A DNA stretch of 64,000 bases from Pseudomonas sp. Au-Pse12 (GTDB taxonomy: Bacteria > Pseudomonadota > Gammaproteobacteria > Pseudomonadales > Pseudomonadaceae): positions 186,001 to 250,000 of the forward strand of contig NZ_JAJTTH010000007.1 of the NCBI RefSeq assembly GCF_021341665.1, in the 5' to 3' direction. The translations under genes were made by a program, and so were the position numbers. Below are positions 45,001 to 52,395 of this stretch, piece by piece. Numbering within the stretch: the stretch's first letter is position 1; the number at the start of each line of letters is the position of its first letter. The notes below the pieces were generated by a model, which worked only from the letters and a program-made list of their open reading frames with translations, searched no databases and was not told the DNA's origin.

Positions 45001-45056
45001 TGCTCATCACCCTGGAAGGGCTTGCCTGCGCCTAGAAAAATAACTGCTGACTGCAT
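42009..45056 (-). CDS. Fusion: degenerate nucleotidyltransferase + PEP-synthase-like glutamine kinase (Cj1418-like)
   Basis: 1015 residues. Residues 1-235 are a nucleotidyltransferase-like domain, homologous to the protein at 40592-41371 (compare VSYSDILFRRS and AVDSQWR with IAYSDIVYEQS and SIDRQWR) but without the GxGxRL/PK signature. Residues 255-450 are a PPDK/PEP-synthase ATP-grasp domain (VVRSSALSEDG with Arg285, ILVQPML, LDVEFA with Glu427, ILQVRPI). A helical middle follows, then a swivelling phosphohistidine domain with His972 in GGANSHMAIRAAEFG. This kinase layout is that of Cj1418, which phosphorylates the amide of L-glutamine. The N-terminal fusion is unexpected. It overlaps the next gene by TGATG. 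Confidence 0.75.
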   Translation of the reverse strand: MQSAVIFLGAGKPFQGDEHVALRSASGHTRVIDWLLHATNSRMSDAHFVGGYKIDSLKQQYPDFNYWINTDWQVTQSAYSFLQVDLTGKNRSLVSYSDILFRRSLAETMTNSPADISVAVDSQWRTRYACRTRSDLQRCEKVCLHGSSVTRLGQDIPSNLASAEFVGCVHFGPRAIQHLMQFKIDLQQQFHKGHLSDLVEALRCQGMNVQAVDVQGDWAELNEPQDLAHFVLGTKAQTLRRLRRMVRLSRIEDQVSFTVAQWQEISDSLIDTIRQHFPEQALVVRSSALSEDGFVNSNAGAYTSLLNIDGRNLPHLREAIEQVISSYGDRNPENQILVQPMLQQVLASGVVFTRSLNNGAPYYIVNYDDISGSTESITSGTCQDHKTLMILRDANPRSQKIPDRLQNLLPALREIESLLGYDSLDVEFAITADAGLHILQVRPIAVNHSKWDGSDEDIMKHLDSARGLFKQLQPPNAFIAGQRAIFGIMPDWNPAEIIGTKPHPLSTSLYRYLIMDETWATQRAEYGYRDVRPQSLLVSFAGHPYVDIRASFNSFIPKALDEPLAARLVDFYIDWLERNPQLHDKVEFEVIPTCFALDFQRWQERLSKGDQFSNQEIEKLRSALREISANALKRNQRDLAVIDELEQRFQYLNKTPMPPLEKAWRLLHDCQRYGALPFAHLARSAFVAVTLLRSAVSTGVLTEAAMDDFLSSIRTVSHKLTLDAYSCSIGEMSWEAFVQEYGHLRPGTYDINSPNYRADPERYLKPIVDGAVAPPSATCSNLWHEARERFSSALAEQGIPCNSDELELFLRQAIEGREYAKFAFTRNLSLALDELTDWAKPLGVSREDLAYMDIQALLALRSETSSPAELTQKLLAWAQQGKSSHEQAQVIELPPLLCSTEDFSVFLYPLTQPNFVGSAVVRGVCVDLSQNKGEADLSGKIALIPQADPGYDWLFGRQIAGLITMYGGANSHMAIRAAEFGLPAALGVGETQYRILAAAHAIELNAGSRMIQVIS

Positions 45057-45109
45057 GCTGGTTTCTCATTCTTCCTTAAACACGGTAAAGACATCTGCCC
45101 GTTGGCTGC

Positions 45110-47194
45110 CTACCAGCCTTGAGCACCCTCGGTCCAGTAACCGAATCCCCAGCAATCACGAACAGGATCGATCAGGTAGGGAGCGAGTTTCTTCGCGGTG
45201 GCGCAGGACCCTAGAGAGTTGTGAGCGATTAGTTTGTAGTCCGTCCCGTCCGAGCGATAGAGGTATTGCAAATCACCGTCTTCGCTAAGCTCGGGGTCTC
45301 TCGGAAGCGTCTTGATGAAGGTGGGTACCAGGCCGGGGATCCAATCTTCGGCGGACCGGCCCCAATTACTGTGAACCCCATCGAAACTCTGGCTTACAGG
45401 ATAAGTGCCGTTGGCTCGGTGATAAGCCTCCAGTGCCGCATGGATACTTGCAAGATCACCTACGCGCTGAACATAAAACGGGGGATTGAAGGAAACCTTG
45501 CCAGTGTTTTCAAGTGCACTTACAAAATCACTCTCCCTGGCGATTGCAACGGTCATTTGAGAGTCGTATTCAAATGTGGAATTTTCATCCTTGACGATAT
45601 CAAGATAAAGTGGCGCACTAGAATTTTGCACTGCTGTGCTTAATAGATCGATACCTTGATATTCCCCACAGTCTGGTTTACCAGGTGCTTCAAGGCATAA
45701 TGTCTTGGCAAGATCGCTCAGACTGACTAGTTCGCTACTGTAGGTTGTCGATACGCTGTCGCGAGCTCGAGACTTTATCATTAGAAGGGGGCGATATCTA
45801 TTGTAACCCCACAACTTGTTATTATTGATTCTGTTTCCGTCAGGTGCGGTGTCAAAGTAGCTGGCCAGTGCACCATGATCACTTTTTACGATAAAAAGCG
45901 TTTTATCATAGATACCAAGGCTTTTCAGCTTCTCAATATAGTCAGCCGTTTGCTGAAGTGCGCAGTGAGTTTCGTTTATCAAACCCTGAAGATTTTGATT
46001 GCTGCTCGACCACGCAGCGTCATCGCTTCGATAAGTACAATTTTCATCAAAATCAACAGGGAAGTGGGTATGCAGGAAATGCATGTAGCGAATGGAGCGC
46101 GGGGCGTCGGTTGCGTGCAGTGACTGTATCAACTCCACTAAGTCGTCGCTTTGCAGTGTGTTCAACGCGTCCCATGAGGAGCCTTTGTGGACTAGTGGCC
46201 TCTCGATCTTCAAGCTACTAAAGTACTTTCCTTGAAGAGGCCTGATTTCATCATTGATAAAACCCGCAAGAAAAGGCGTACCTATCCGTGCAGCAATATG
46301 GGGATAGAAATTCAGAGCTGTAGCAACTTTCTCCTGGAAGTCACTTTTTATTAATGTTCCTGGAATGACATTGTCTTGCGTGCCCTCGCTAAACGCACTG
46401 TAGGCTCCGTAAGTCATGACATCAGTTGCTGCCAGATTTTCGCGTTTGATTGAGTTTATTCTGCCCGAGAGCTTTTCGGACAGTTCTGTTGATGTTTCGC
46501 TCAACTCTCTAAAGTTAATATCCCCATACAATTCGGAGCGAATTGAGGCAATTGTTGCAGGCGCCAGTGAAACCGCATTTTCATAAAAAATGAAGTCCTT
46601 GAATGCATTCTTTAGCTTTGGATCTTCTTCAATGACCTGCTTGGCGACCACTCCTGCCAATCCATCAAAACTGAGAACGATGACGTTGTCGCTTTTTGAT
46701 AGCCCGGAGAACCGTTCAACTGATGCGCTCTCCCGATATAGCTTTGGTGCTGCCGAGCCTACAGAGGCAACCAGCAGTACCAGCAAAAAGACATAGACTG
46801 CAGATTTCAGGTTGGTATATGTCAGCAATGTCAGCACCAGTGAAGCCATGCTGACAACTACCAAGTTTGTATAGTCTATGTCTAGATCTTCCGGAGCGGT
46901 CATTCCAGCTGCTTTTACCAAGGGCAACAAGAAACCGGAAATGGATGCCCAGAACGTAATGAAATAAAATAATCCATTTGACAACTGACGCAAGCGTAGT
47001 GCGACCAGTATTTCGGATATCGCAGTAAATACGCACCCAGCGAGAAGACTTACAAGCAGTGAAAAGACAAAAAAGCCACCGACACTAAAGTTTATATCAT
47101 TAAACGATAGATACAGTGCATAAAGGGGAACCCACAAAAACAAAGTTGATGCGGCCAAAATCGGAATGGCCGAGCGTTTTAAGGTGTTAAGCAT
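45110..47194 (-). CDS. Membrane alkaline-phosphatase-superfamily enzyme with pseudopilin-like C-terminal domain
   Basis: 694 residues, first gene of the operon (AGGATCGC before ATG 47194). About five membrane helices (1-150) precede a sulfatase/phosphotransferase-type domain. That domain has Asp177 in VIVLSFDGL, a likely nucleophile Thr214 in APATIAS, His375/His377 in HFLHTHFP, and Asp439-His440 in KSDHGAL. This resembles LtaS, OpgB and EptA relatives that act on the periplasmic side. Residues about 576-660 look like the C-terminal part of a GspG pseudopilin (LEAYHRANGTYPV, then LPRDPELSEDGDLQYLYRSDGTDYKL). I know of no such fusion. Local GC about 45%. It may transfer or remove the phospho-group outside. 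Confidence 0.7.
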   Translation of the reverse strand: MLNTLKRSAIPILAASTLFLWVPLYALYLSFNDINFSVGGFFVFSLLVSLLAGCVFTAISEILVALRLRQLSNGLFYFITFWASISGFLLPLVKAAGMTAPEDLDIDYTNLVVVSMASLVLTLLTYTNLKSAVYVFLLVLLVASVGSAAPKLYRESASVERFSGLSKSDNVIVLSFDGLAGVVAKQVIEEDPKLKNAFKDFIFYENAVSLAPATIASIRSELYGDINFRELSETSTELSEKLSGRINSIKRENLAATDVMTYGAYSAFSEGTQDNVIPGTLIKSDFQEKVATALNFYPHIAARIGTPFLAGFINDEIRPLQGKYFSSLKIERPLVHKGSSWDALNTLQSDDLVELIQSLHATDAPRSIRYMHFLHTHFPVDFDENCTYRSDDAAWSSSNQNLQGLINETHCALQQTADYIEKLKSLGIYDKTLFIVKSDHGALASYFDTAPDGNRINNNKLWGYNRYRPLLMIKSRARDSVSTTYSSELVSLSDLAKTLCLEAPGKPDCGEYQGIDLLSTAVQNSSAPLYLDIVKDENSTFEYDSQMTVAIARESDFVSALENTGKVSFNPPFYVQRVGDLASIHAALEAYHRANGTYPVSQSFDGVHSNWGRSAEDWIPGLVPTFIKTLPRDPELSEDGDLQYLYRSDGTDYKLIAHNSLGSCATAKKLAPYLIDPVRDCWGFGYWTEGAQGW

Positions 47195-47582
47195 GCGATC
47201 CTGCTGTTCTCGTTCAGGCTTTTTAGCAAAAATTTTTATCAGGGGTGCCCCACAAGCTCATCTTAAACTAGACGCTGTGAAAAAGACGTCGCCGGCAATG
47301 AGATTGTAATGGCTTGCTAAGCTAGGACACTTCTTAGACGGGAGTAATTGTCCCACAAAGGGGCTTGACGAGTAAGCAACATCATTCTTTTTTCACAGGG
47401 CCCAAACCTGGGGCCTCAAGCCTGCTGCTGGATCAGTCTTATTGATCGGGTTACGCACCCAGTTCTCGTTGATTGGCTTTGTGCAGTCGGGCCAATGAAC
47501 CGTCACGAACCAGATGCCGACTATTTATCTGCCCCACCCAAGTCTGGAATCATGCCCTCCCGCCTCAACAGGAGTGAGCCCC
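47195..47582. other. 388-bp intergenic region at the edge of the AT-rich operon
   Basis: No coding frame with a ribosome site. Composition shifts from AT-rich near 47200 to GC-rich after 47500, so the boundary of the acquired block lies here. It must contain the operon promoter, since the first gene starts at 47194 on the minus strand, but I could not single one out. I found no JUMPstart/ops element (ggcggtagcg) and no tRNA. Confidence 0.5.
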
Positions 47583-48023
47583 ATGAACCACGCCCCCCAC
47601 TTGGTCCTTGCCCTGGGCGCACTGCTGGCGAGCTACGGCATCCAGGCCGCAGACCCGGCCGAACCCCATGTCTACTACAGCATGGTGCCCGGTCAGTTCA
47701 TGCTGATCGGCAAGCAGCCCGATGGCGGCCCAGCCTATGCCGGCACCGCGGTGATTCGCTACGAGAACCAGGCCCTGACCCTGCTCAAGACCATCGACGG
47801 CCAGACCACCACCGCCATCGGCAAGGTGGAACGAGCCCGCATTGCCGAAGCCGACGTGGTGAATTTCAGCTGGCCGGGGCACAGCGCCACCTGCCTGGTG
47901 CGTGGCGACCTGGACAACTATTCGCGCCTGAGCTGCTACTGGTTCAACAATGGAGTGGAACACCAGGAACCGGGGCTGGAGGCCTATTTCCCCACGGAAA
48001 CCTGGCCCGGCCACCAGGACTGA
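47583..48023 (+). CDS. Exported hypothetical protein
   Basis: 146 residues from ATG 47583 after CAGGAGTGAGCCCC. A signal peptide (LVLALGALLASYGIQAADP) indicates the periplasm. The mature part is beta-rich with two cysteines that could pair (ATCLVRG and RLSCYWF). I do not recognise the family. It marks the return to high-GC codon use next to the AT-rich block. Confidence 0.65.
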   Translation: MNHAPHLVLALGALLASYGIQAADPAEPHVYYSMVPGQFMLIGKQPDGGPAYAGTAVIRYENQALTLLKTIDGQTTTAIGKVERARIAEADVVNFSWPGHSATCLVRGDLDNYSRLSCYWFNNGVEHQEPGLEAYFPTETWPGHQD

Positions 48024-48075
48024 AGCTCGTTGCCGGTAACACCCGCGCCCCTCAACCCTTGACCGAGCCCACGCC

Positions 48076-48522
48076 ATGATCCAACTCATCGAATACAGCA
48101 ACCACCACCACCGCGAGGCGGTGATCGATCTGTGGAACCGCGCATTCGGTTACGACACCGCCCACAACACCCCCAGTCTGGCCATCGACCGCAAGCTCGC
48201 CGTGGATGACGGGCTGTTCTTCGTCGCCCTGGCCTCAGGGCAGGTCATCGGCACCCTGATGGCCGGCTACGACGGCCACCGTGGCTGGCTGTACTCCCTG
48301 GCGGTGGACCCGCAACAGCGCCGGCTCGGCACCGGCCGGGCCCTGGTGCGCCATGGCGAGCAGGCCCTGGGCGCCCGCGGCTGCCTGAAGATCAACCTAC
48401 AGATCCTCAGCAGCAACGCCGCGGTGCAGGGCTTCTACCAGGCCCTGGGTTATCAGGTCGAACCCCGGGTCAGCATGGGCAAGGTGATCACCGCCAACGT
48501 CCCCGAGCACCTGCGCGGCTGA
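48076..48522 (+). CDS. GNAT family N-acetyltransferase
   Basis: 148 residues with the acetyl-CoA binding motif VDPQQRRLGTGRALVRHGEQAL and the beta5-alpha4 region INLQILSSNAAVQGFYQALGY. Resembles YpeA-type GNATs. Substrate unknown. It may be co-transcribed with the exported protein 52 bp upstream. Confidence 0.8.
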   Translation: MIQLIEYSNHHHREAVIDLWNRAFGYDTAHNTPSLAIDRKLAVDDGLFFVALASGQVIGTLMAGYDGHRGWLYSLAVDPQQRRLGTGRALVRHGEQALGARGCLKINLQILSSNAAVQGFYQALGYQVEPRVSMGKVITANVPEHLRG

Positions 48523-48539
48523 CGGCAGCCGCGCCGCCT

Positions 48540-48956
48540 TCACCAGTTGTTCAGGTTGCTGCGCGGTGGCGCCAGCAGTTGCTGGGCCAGGCTGATGGCC
48601 GCCAGCGGCGAGGCGCTGTGCAGCAGTGGGTAGCCCCAGAACTTTTCATAGTTCCTGGCAAAAGCCTCGACGCCGGCCTGGGCCTCCGGCTGCGGGGCGA
48701 TGACGATCATCGCCTTGATCCAGCGGCGGATCGCCGCCTTGTTGCGCTTCATCCACAACGAACCCTGCTTGAGCAATGCCTTGCTCTGCGGGCTGTTGCG
48801 CTGCTCGGGCTCAGGCAGCACATCGCTCATCAGGACAAAGGCCTGAGCACGCTGCATCAATGCCTCCAACTGCTGGAAAGGGTCGACTCCGGGCTGCCCT
48901 GCGTCCTCGGCGCGACGCATCCAGACCAGGGGGAAATGCTGATGATCGAAGTACAT
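48540..48956 (-). CDS. Hypothetical protein, probably iron-regulated
   Basis: 138 residues, soluble, no signal peptide. It begins MYFDHQHFPLVWMRRA; the middle is helical and basic (LLKQGSLWMKRNKAAIRRWIKAMIVIA), with FWGYPLLHSASP near the end. I do not recognise the family. A good Fur-box match lies 27 bases upstream of the start, so expression probably rises in iron limitation. It converges with the GNAT gene. Confidence 0.6.
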   Translation of the reverse strand: MYFDHQHFPLVWMRRAEDAGQPGVDPFQQLEALMQRAQAFVLMSDVLPEPEQRNSPQSKALLKQGSLWMKRNKAAIRRWIKAMIVIAPQPEAQAGVEAFARNYEKFWGYPLLHSASPLAAISLAQQLLAPPRSNLNNW

Positions 48957-48982
48957 GGGAACACCTCAAGAAGCTGAAAAAC

Positions 48983-49001
48983 AAGAATGTTTATCATCTT
49001 C
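48983..49001 (-). promoter_or_regulatory. Probable Fur box
   Basis: On the minus strand, GAAGATGATAAACATTCTT matches the 19-bp Fur consensus GATAATGATAATCATTATC at 14 of 19 positions by hand count. It lies directly before the gene at 48540-48956. Confidence 0.6.
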
Positions 49002-49149
49002 CCGAGAGCCATTGTCCGCATCAGCCGAGATTGACAAGTTATTGATCAATCCGGCCAGATGCAGCCCTTGCCGCAGGTGGCAAACGGGTTGGGCGGCACT
49101 CCGACCTGGCGGCCACAGCACAGCGCCAGGCAAGGCCCTGCGGGTCTTT

Positions 49150-49181
49150 TCGCAGCCTCGCGGGCTCGGCAGCGGCTACAG
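49150..49181. repeat. REP unit overlapping the AraC-family stop codon
   Basis: cgcagcctcg, cgggctcggc, agcggctaca is the same REP type as the pair at 8307-8382. It runs into the stop codon (49176-49178) of the regulator gene, so the gene's last codons border a mobile repeat. Confidence 0.6.
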
Positions 49182-49988
49182 GGCGTGGTTTTCCAGGGCT
49201 TGGCGACGCTCGGCAAAAAACCGCCCCGGTGGCTGGCCCACGGCTTTCTTGAACATGCGGATAAAGGCGCTGGCGCTGTCATAGCCCAGGGTCAGCGCCA
49301 CACGCTCCACCGAGTCGCCCCGGCCCAATTGCCTGAGCCCCAGGAGGATGTGCAACTGACGCTGCCAGCGACCGAAACTCAGGCCGGTCTCGGCCACGAT
49401 CAAGCGGCTCAGGCTGCGTTCGCTGAGGCCGATCTGCTCGCCCCATTGCCCAAGGCTCAGGCGCCGCTGCGGCTGTTCAAGGATCTGCTGGGCCAGGCGC
49501 CGCAGTTGTGCGTGCCGGGGCATGGGCAGGTGGATCTGCTCGCGGGGCGCGCTCGCCAGTTCATCCAGGGTCACGGCGACCAAGCGCCCGGCGGCGCCGT
49601 CCTGGTCATACAGGAACGGCAGCTGCGCACAGCGCCTGAGCAGCTCCTGCAACAGCGGCGACATCACCAGGGTACAGCAGGCCTGAGGCAGCGCACGGGC
49701 GTGCTCGGGCTCGACCAGCAGGCAATAGCCCTGGGCGTTCTCCAGCCCCTGGACCCGATGCTCGATCGCGCTGGGAATCCATACCGCGCACTGCGGCGGC
49801 GCCAGCCACAGGCCTTCGGCGCTCTCGCAACTGAGCACGCCGCCCGCGGGAAACAGCAACTGGGCCTTGCGATGGCTGTGCCACGGCCGCTCCCAGCGCT
49901 CCTCTTGCGTCGAGATGCGCAGGGCGCACACCGGACGCGCAATCGCATCCGGGTCCTGAGCCTGGTCCTGCTGTTTCAAGACGGGCAT
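49176..49988 (-). CDS. AraC-family transcriptional regulator
   Basis: 270 residues from ATG 49988, chosen because GGAGGAAGG precedes it; an upstream ATG at 50024 has none. An N-terminal cupin-like sensing domain (WHSHRKAQLLFPAGGVLSCES) and two C-terminal HTHs (LSLGQWGEQIGLSERSLSRLI; VERVALTLGYDSASAFIRMFKKAVGQPPGRF). The layout matches AraC_binding/HTH_18 regulators that control a neighbouring transporter or enzyme; no target is obvious here. Confidence 0.85.
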   Translation of the reverse strand: MPVLKQQDQAQDPDAIARPVCALRISTQEERWERPWHSHRKAQLLFPAGGVLSCESAEGLWLAPPQCAVWIPSAIEHRVQGLENAQGYCLLVEPEHARALPQACCTLVMSPLLQELLRRCAQLPFLYDQDGAAGRLVAVTLDELASAPREQIHLPMPRHAQLRRLAQQILEQPQRRLSLGQWGEQIGLSERSLSRLIVAETGLSFGRWQRQLHILLGLRQLGRGDSVERVALTLGYDSASAFIRMFKKAVGQPPGRFFAERRQALENHAL

Positions 49989-50124
49989 CCACCTTCCTCC
50001 ACACTCCCGGGGCATGCCCGCCATCGGCGCGACGCCGGTGCCTGCCCTGCAAGGCCGAGGATTGTGCCGGGCCCATGGGGCTTAGCCAAGCACCCCGGGC
50101 CGCACCTGCGCGCCGGTCTGTGCC

Positions 50125-50241
50125 CTAGCGGTAGTAGCCATAGCGGTAGCAGCAGCCATGGTAGTGCCCGGGATAAACCACGCAGCCTCCCAGGGACAGC
50201 ATCGTGGCCATGACAATCAGCAGTGCGATACGACGGGACAT
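50125..50241 (-). CDS. 38-aa lipoprotein rich in Cys, His and Tyr
   Basis: ATG 50241 follows GAGGAATTCACC. MSRRIALLIVMATMLSLGGC is a full lipoprotein signal, leaving an 18-19 residue mature tail (CVVYPGHYHGCCYRYGYYR). The YPGHYHGCC and YRYGYY composition could bind metal, which is inference. The size is real for Pseudomonas small lipoproteins, and the gene at 52489 has a similar layout. Confidence 0.6.
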   Translation of the reverse strand: MSRRIALLIVMATMLSLGGCVVYPGHYHGCCYRYGYYR

Positions 50242-50537
50242 GGTGAATTCCTCATGGGTTCGGTGATACACCCGGCCAACGGCGCAGGCGACCATCGCCA
50301 GCGCTCGCACAGGGTTACGGATTGAACGCTGCGCCCGGAACACTTCCGTCGCCGGCTCCACGCAAATAGATTCATCCGCCACGGCCAGCCCCGGGCCAGA
50401 GCCCTGGCCCGCTAACTGAACGCCGGTTGAACAGGGCCGGGATAAAAATTTCATTTTTCCGCGACGGATTGCCCGCCCATCTATCGTTGAATCCATCAGC
50501 TGCGTTCATCAGCGAATGCAGGCCTGAAGGAGTCACC
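50242..50537. other. Divergent intergenic region
   Basis: 296 bp between the small lipoprotein and the sigma-factor operon. An AT-rich patch at about 50440-50460 (gataaaaatttcatttttcc) is a likely promoter area. The ribosome site AAGGAG precedes 50538. No gene seen. Confidence 0.4.
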
Positions 50538-50855
50538 ATGAAGCTTGTCCGTTCCCTGCTGCGTCTGCGCTCGTTGCTGCTGATTCCCCTGGCACTCGGC
50601 GCGCTGGCGAGCACGCCCGCCGATGCCCAGCCCCTCATCATCCAGCAGGCGCCACCGGCCATGCGCTATGAACCCATGCCCGGCGCTCGCCCGGGCTACG
50701 CCTGGGACCGCGGCAACTGGCGCTGGCGCGGGAACGGCTACGTCTGGGTGCCTGGCCACTGGCAGCCGGTGATGCACCGCGGGCACTGGATGCCCGGCCA
50801 CTGGCAAGCCCACGGCCCACATTGGTACTGGGTCGAAGGTCGCTGGGTGCGCTGA
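50538..50855 (+). CDS. Exported WxxGxW-repeat protein
   Basis: 105 residues: a signal peptide (LLLIPLALGALASTPADAQ) then repeats of the YxWxxGxW type (GYAWDRGNWRW, GYVWVPGHWQPVMHRGHWMPGHW, HWYWVEGRWVR). Similar 'YXWGXW' periplasmic proteins are widespread, with unknown function. The gene lies 48 bp before an ECF sigma gene; the lipoprotein at 52489 bears the same repeat, so both may be tied to that sigma system. Confidence 0.75.
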   Translation: MKLVRSLLRLRSLLLIPLALGALASTPADAQPLIIQQAPPAMRYEPMPGARPGYAWDRGNWRWRGNGYVWVPGHWQPVMHRGHWMPGHWQAHGPHWYWVEGRWVR

Positions 50856-50903
50856 CCCGATGCCGTCGAAGATTGCCCCTTCACCGGACCGAGAACCGCC
50901 GAT

Positions 50904-51485
50904 TTGAACGAAACCGACCCGGATCTGGAGTTGCTCGAACGCATTGGCAACAACGAAGCCCAGGCCGTGAAAGAGATGGTCACGCGCAAGCTGCCACGCC
51001 TTCTGGCCCTGGCCAGCCGCCTGCTGGGCGATGCCGACGAAGCCCGGGACATCGCCCAGGAGAGTTTCCTGCGGATCTGGAAGCAGGCGGCCAGCTGGCG
51101 CAGCGATCAGGCCCGCTTCGACACCTGGCTGCACCGGGTGGCGCTGAACCTGTGCTACGACCGCCTGCGCCGGCGCAAGGAGCACGTGCAGATCGACAGC
51201 GAGCAAGCCTACGAGGCGGTGGACCACAGCCCGACGCCCGACGAACAACTGGAAGCCAGCGCGCAGAGCCGGCGCATGGCCGCGGCCCTGGACCGACTGC
51301 CGGATCGCCAGCGCGAGGCGATCGTTCTGCAGTACTACCAGGAACTGTCCAACACCGAGGCCGCGGCGCTGATGCAGATCAGCGTCGAAGCGCTGGAGAG
51401 CCTGCTGTCGCGGGCCCGGCGCAATCTGCGCAGCCACCTCGCCGAGGCCCAGGGTGCGGACCTCTCAGGAAGGAGAACACCATGA
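50904..51485 (+). CDS. ECF sigma factor (RpoE-like/CnrH-like)
   Basis: 193 residues, starting with TTG at 50904 since no ATG in frame is available. Region 2 (LGDADEARDIAQESFLRIWKQA, FDTWLHRVALNLCYDRLRRR) and region 4 (LPDRQREAIVLQYYQELSNTEAAALMQISVEALESLLSRARRNL) are complete. It overlaps the anti-sigma gene by four bases. With a periplasmic heavy-metal-sensor-like protein in third position, the operon resembles cnrYXH-type metal-stress regulation. Confidence 0.85.
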   Translation: MNETDPDLELLERIGNNEAQAVKEMVTRKLPRLLALASRLLGDADEARDIAQESFLRIWKQAASWRSDQARFDTWLHRVALNLCYDRLRRRKEHVQIDSEQAYEAVDHSPTPDEQLEASAQSRRMAAALDRLPDRQREAIVLQYYQELSNTEAAALMQISVEALESLLSRARRNLRSHLAEAQGADLSGRRTP

Positions 51486-51919
51486 CCCCCGAACGCTTTG
51501 CGTACCTGGCCGACGCCTACGGCGCAGACCTGCAACGCTGGCCCGCCGGTGAGCGCGAGGCGGCCCAGGCCCTGCTCGGTGACGGCAATGCGCTGGCCGC
51601 CGAGGCCCTGCGCCAGGCGCGCTGGCTCGACAGCCAGCTGGACAGCTACCAGCTGGCCGCGCCGGGCCCGGCCCTGGCGCAACGGATCATTGCCGCGGCC
51701 GCCACAGCGCCACGCGGCGCCTCCTTCTGGCAACGCTACGCCGGCTGGCTGGCGTCCCTGGGCTGGGTCGGGGTCGGCCTCACCGGGGTGGCCGCCGGCA
51801 TGCTCGCGGTGGCCCTGAGCCTGCCCCTGTCGGCATCCACCGAAGCCCTGCCCAGCGTGCTCGACCAGAGCGACGCGGAATTCATCCTGAGCATCAATGC
51901 CGAGGAGGCCGAACAGTGA
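51482..51919 (+). CDS. Probable anti-sigma factor, single-pass membrane protein
   Basis: 145 residues. A cytoplasmic N-terminal part (FAYLADAYGADLQRWPAGEREAAQALL) binds the sigma factor in such systems. One membrane helix (about 93-118, LGWVGVGLTGVAAGMLAVALSL) and a short periplasmic tail follow. It has no classical zinc motif. Overlaps the sigma gene before it (ATGA) and the sensor gene after it (GTGA). Assignment rests mainly on position and topology. Confidence 0.7.
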   Translation: MTPERFAYLADAYGADLQRWPAGEREAAQALLGDGNALAAEALRQARWLDSQLDSYQLAAPGPALAQRIIAAAATAPRGASFWQRYAGWLASLGWVGVGLTGVAAGMLAVALSLPLSASTEALPSVLDQSDAEFILSINAEEAEQ

Positions 51920-52395
51920 GCCTGTCCATCCGTCCACTGAAAACCTGGCTGCTGCTGTCGCTGCTGCTCAACGTATTCCTGATCGGCGGCGTCGCCGGCG
52001 GCCTGTATCAGTGGCTCGGCCATCCCCAGCCACCCCAGGCCCTGGCGCTGCCCCAGCACGGCCTGCGCCAGGCCATGGCGCAGATGCCCGAGGAACGCCG
52101 GCGCCAGTTGCGCCAACTGCTGCGCCAGACCCGCAACGACAGCCAGCCGCTGATCATGGCCGGGCGCGAGGCTCGCCAGGGGGTGGTGCGTGAACTGGGG
52201 GCCGAACAACTGAACCGCAATGCCCTGGACGCCGAACTGGGCAAATCCCGCGAGGCCGACATCGCCCTGCGGGCCCGGGTGGATGAAGCCCTGGCCAATT
52301 TTGCCGGCAGCCTGTCGCTGACTGAGCGCCAGCAGCTGGTGGAGTCCATGTACCCGCGAGCCCCAGGAAAAAACCGCGCGGCCCAGCGCAATTGA
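51916..52395 (+). CDS. Periplasmic heavy-metal-sensor-like (CnrX/Spy-type) protein
   Basis: 159 residues, GTG start. One N-terminal membrane anchor (TWLLLSLLLNVFLIGGVAGGLY), then a long helical hairpin domain (MAQMPEERRRQLRQLLRQTRNDSQPLIMAGREARQGVVREL). This is the Metal_resist/CnrX fold. Such proteins sense Ni, Co or envelope stress and control the anti-sigma factor. Few His/Met residues are present in the hairpin, so metal binding is not assured. Confidence 0.7.
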   Translation: MSLSIRPLKTWLLLSLLLNVFLIGGVAGGLYQWLGHPQPPQALALPQHGLRQAMAQMPEERRRQLRQLLRQTRNDSQPLIMAGREARQGVVRELGAEQLNRNALDAELGKSREADIALRARVDEALANFAGSLSLTERQQLVESMYPRAPGKNRAAQRN

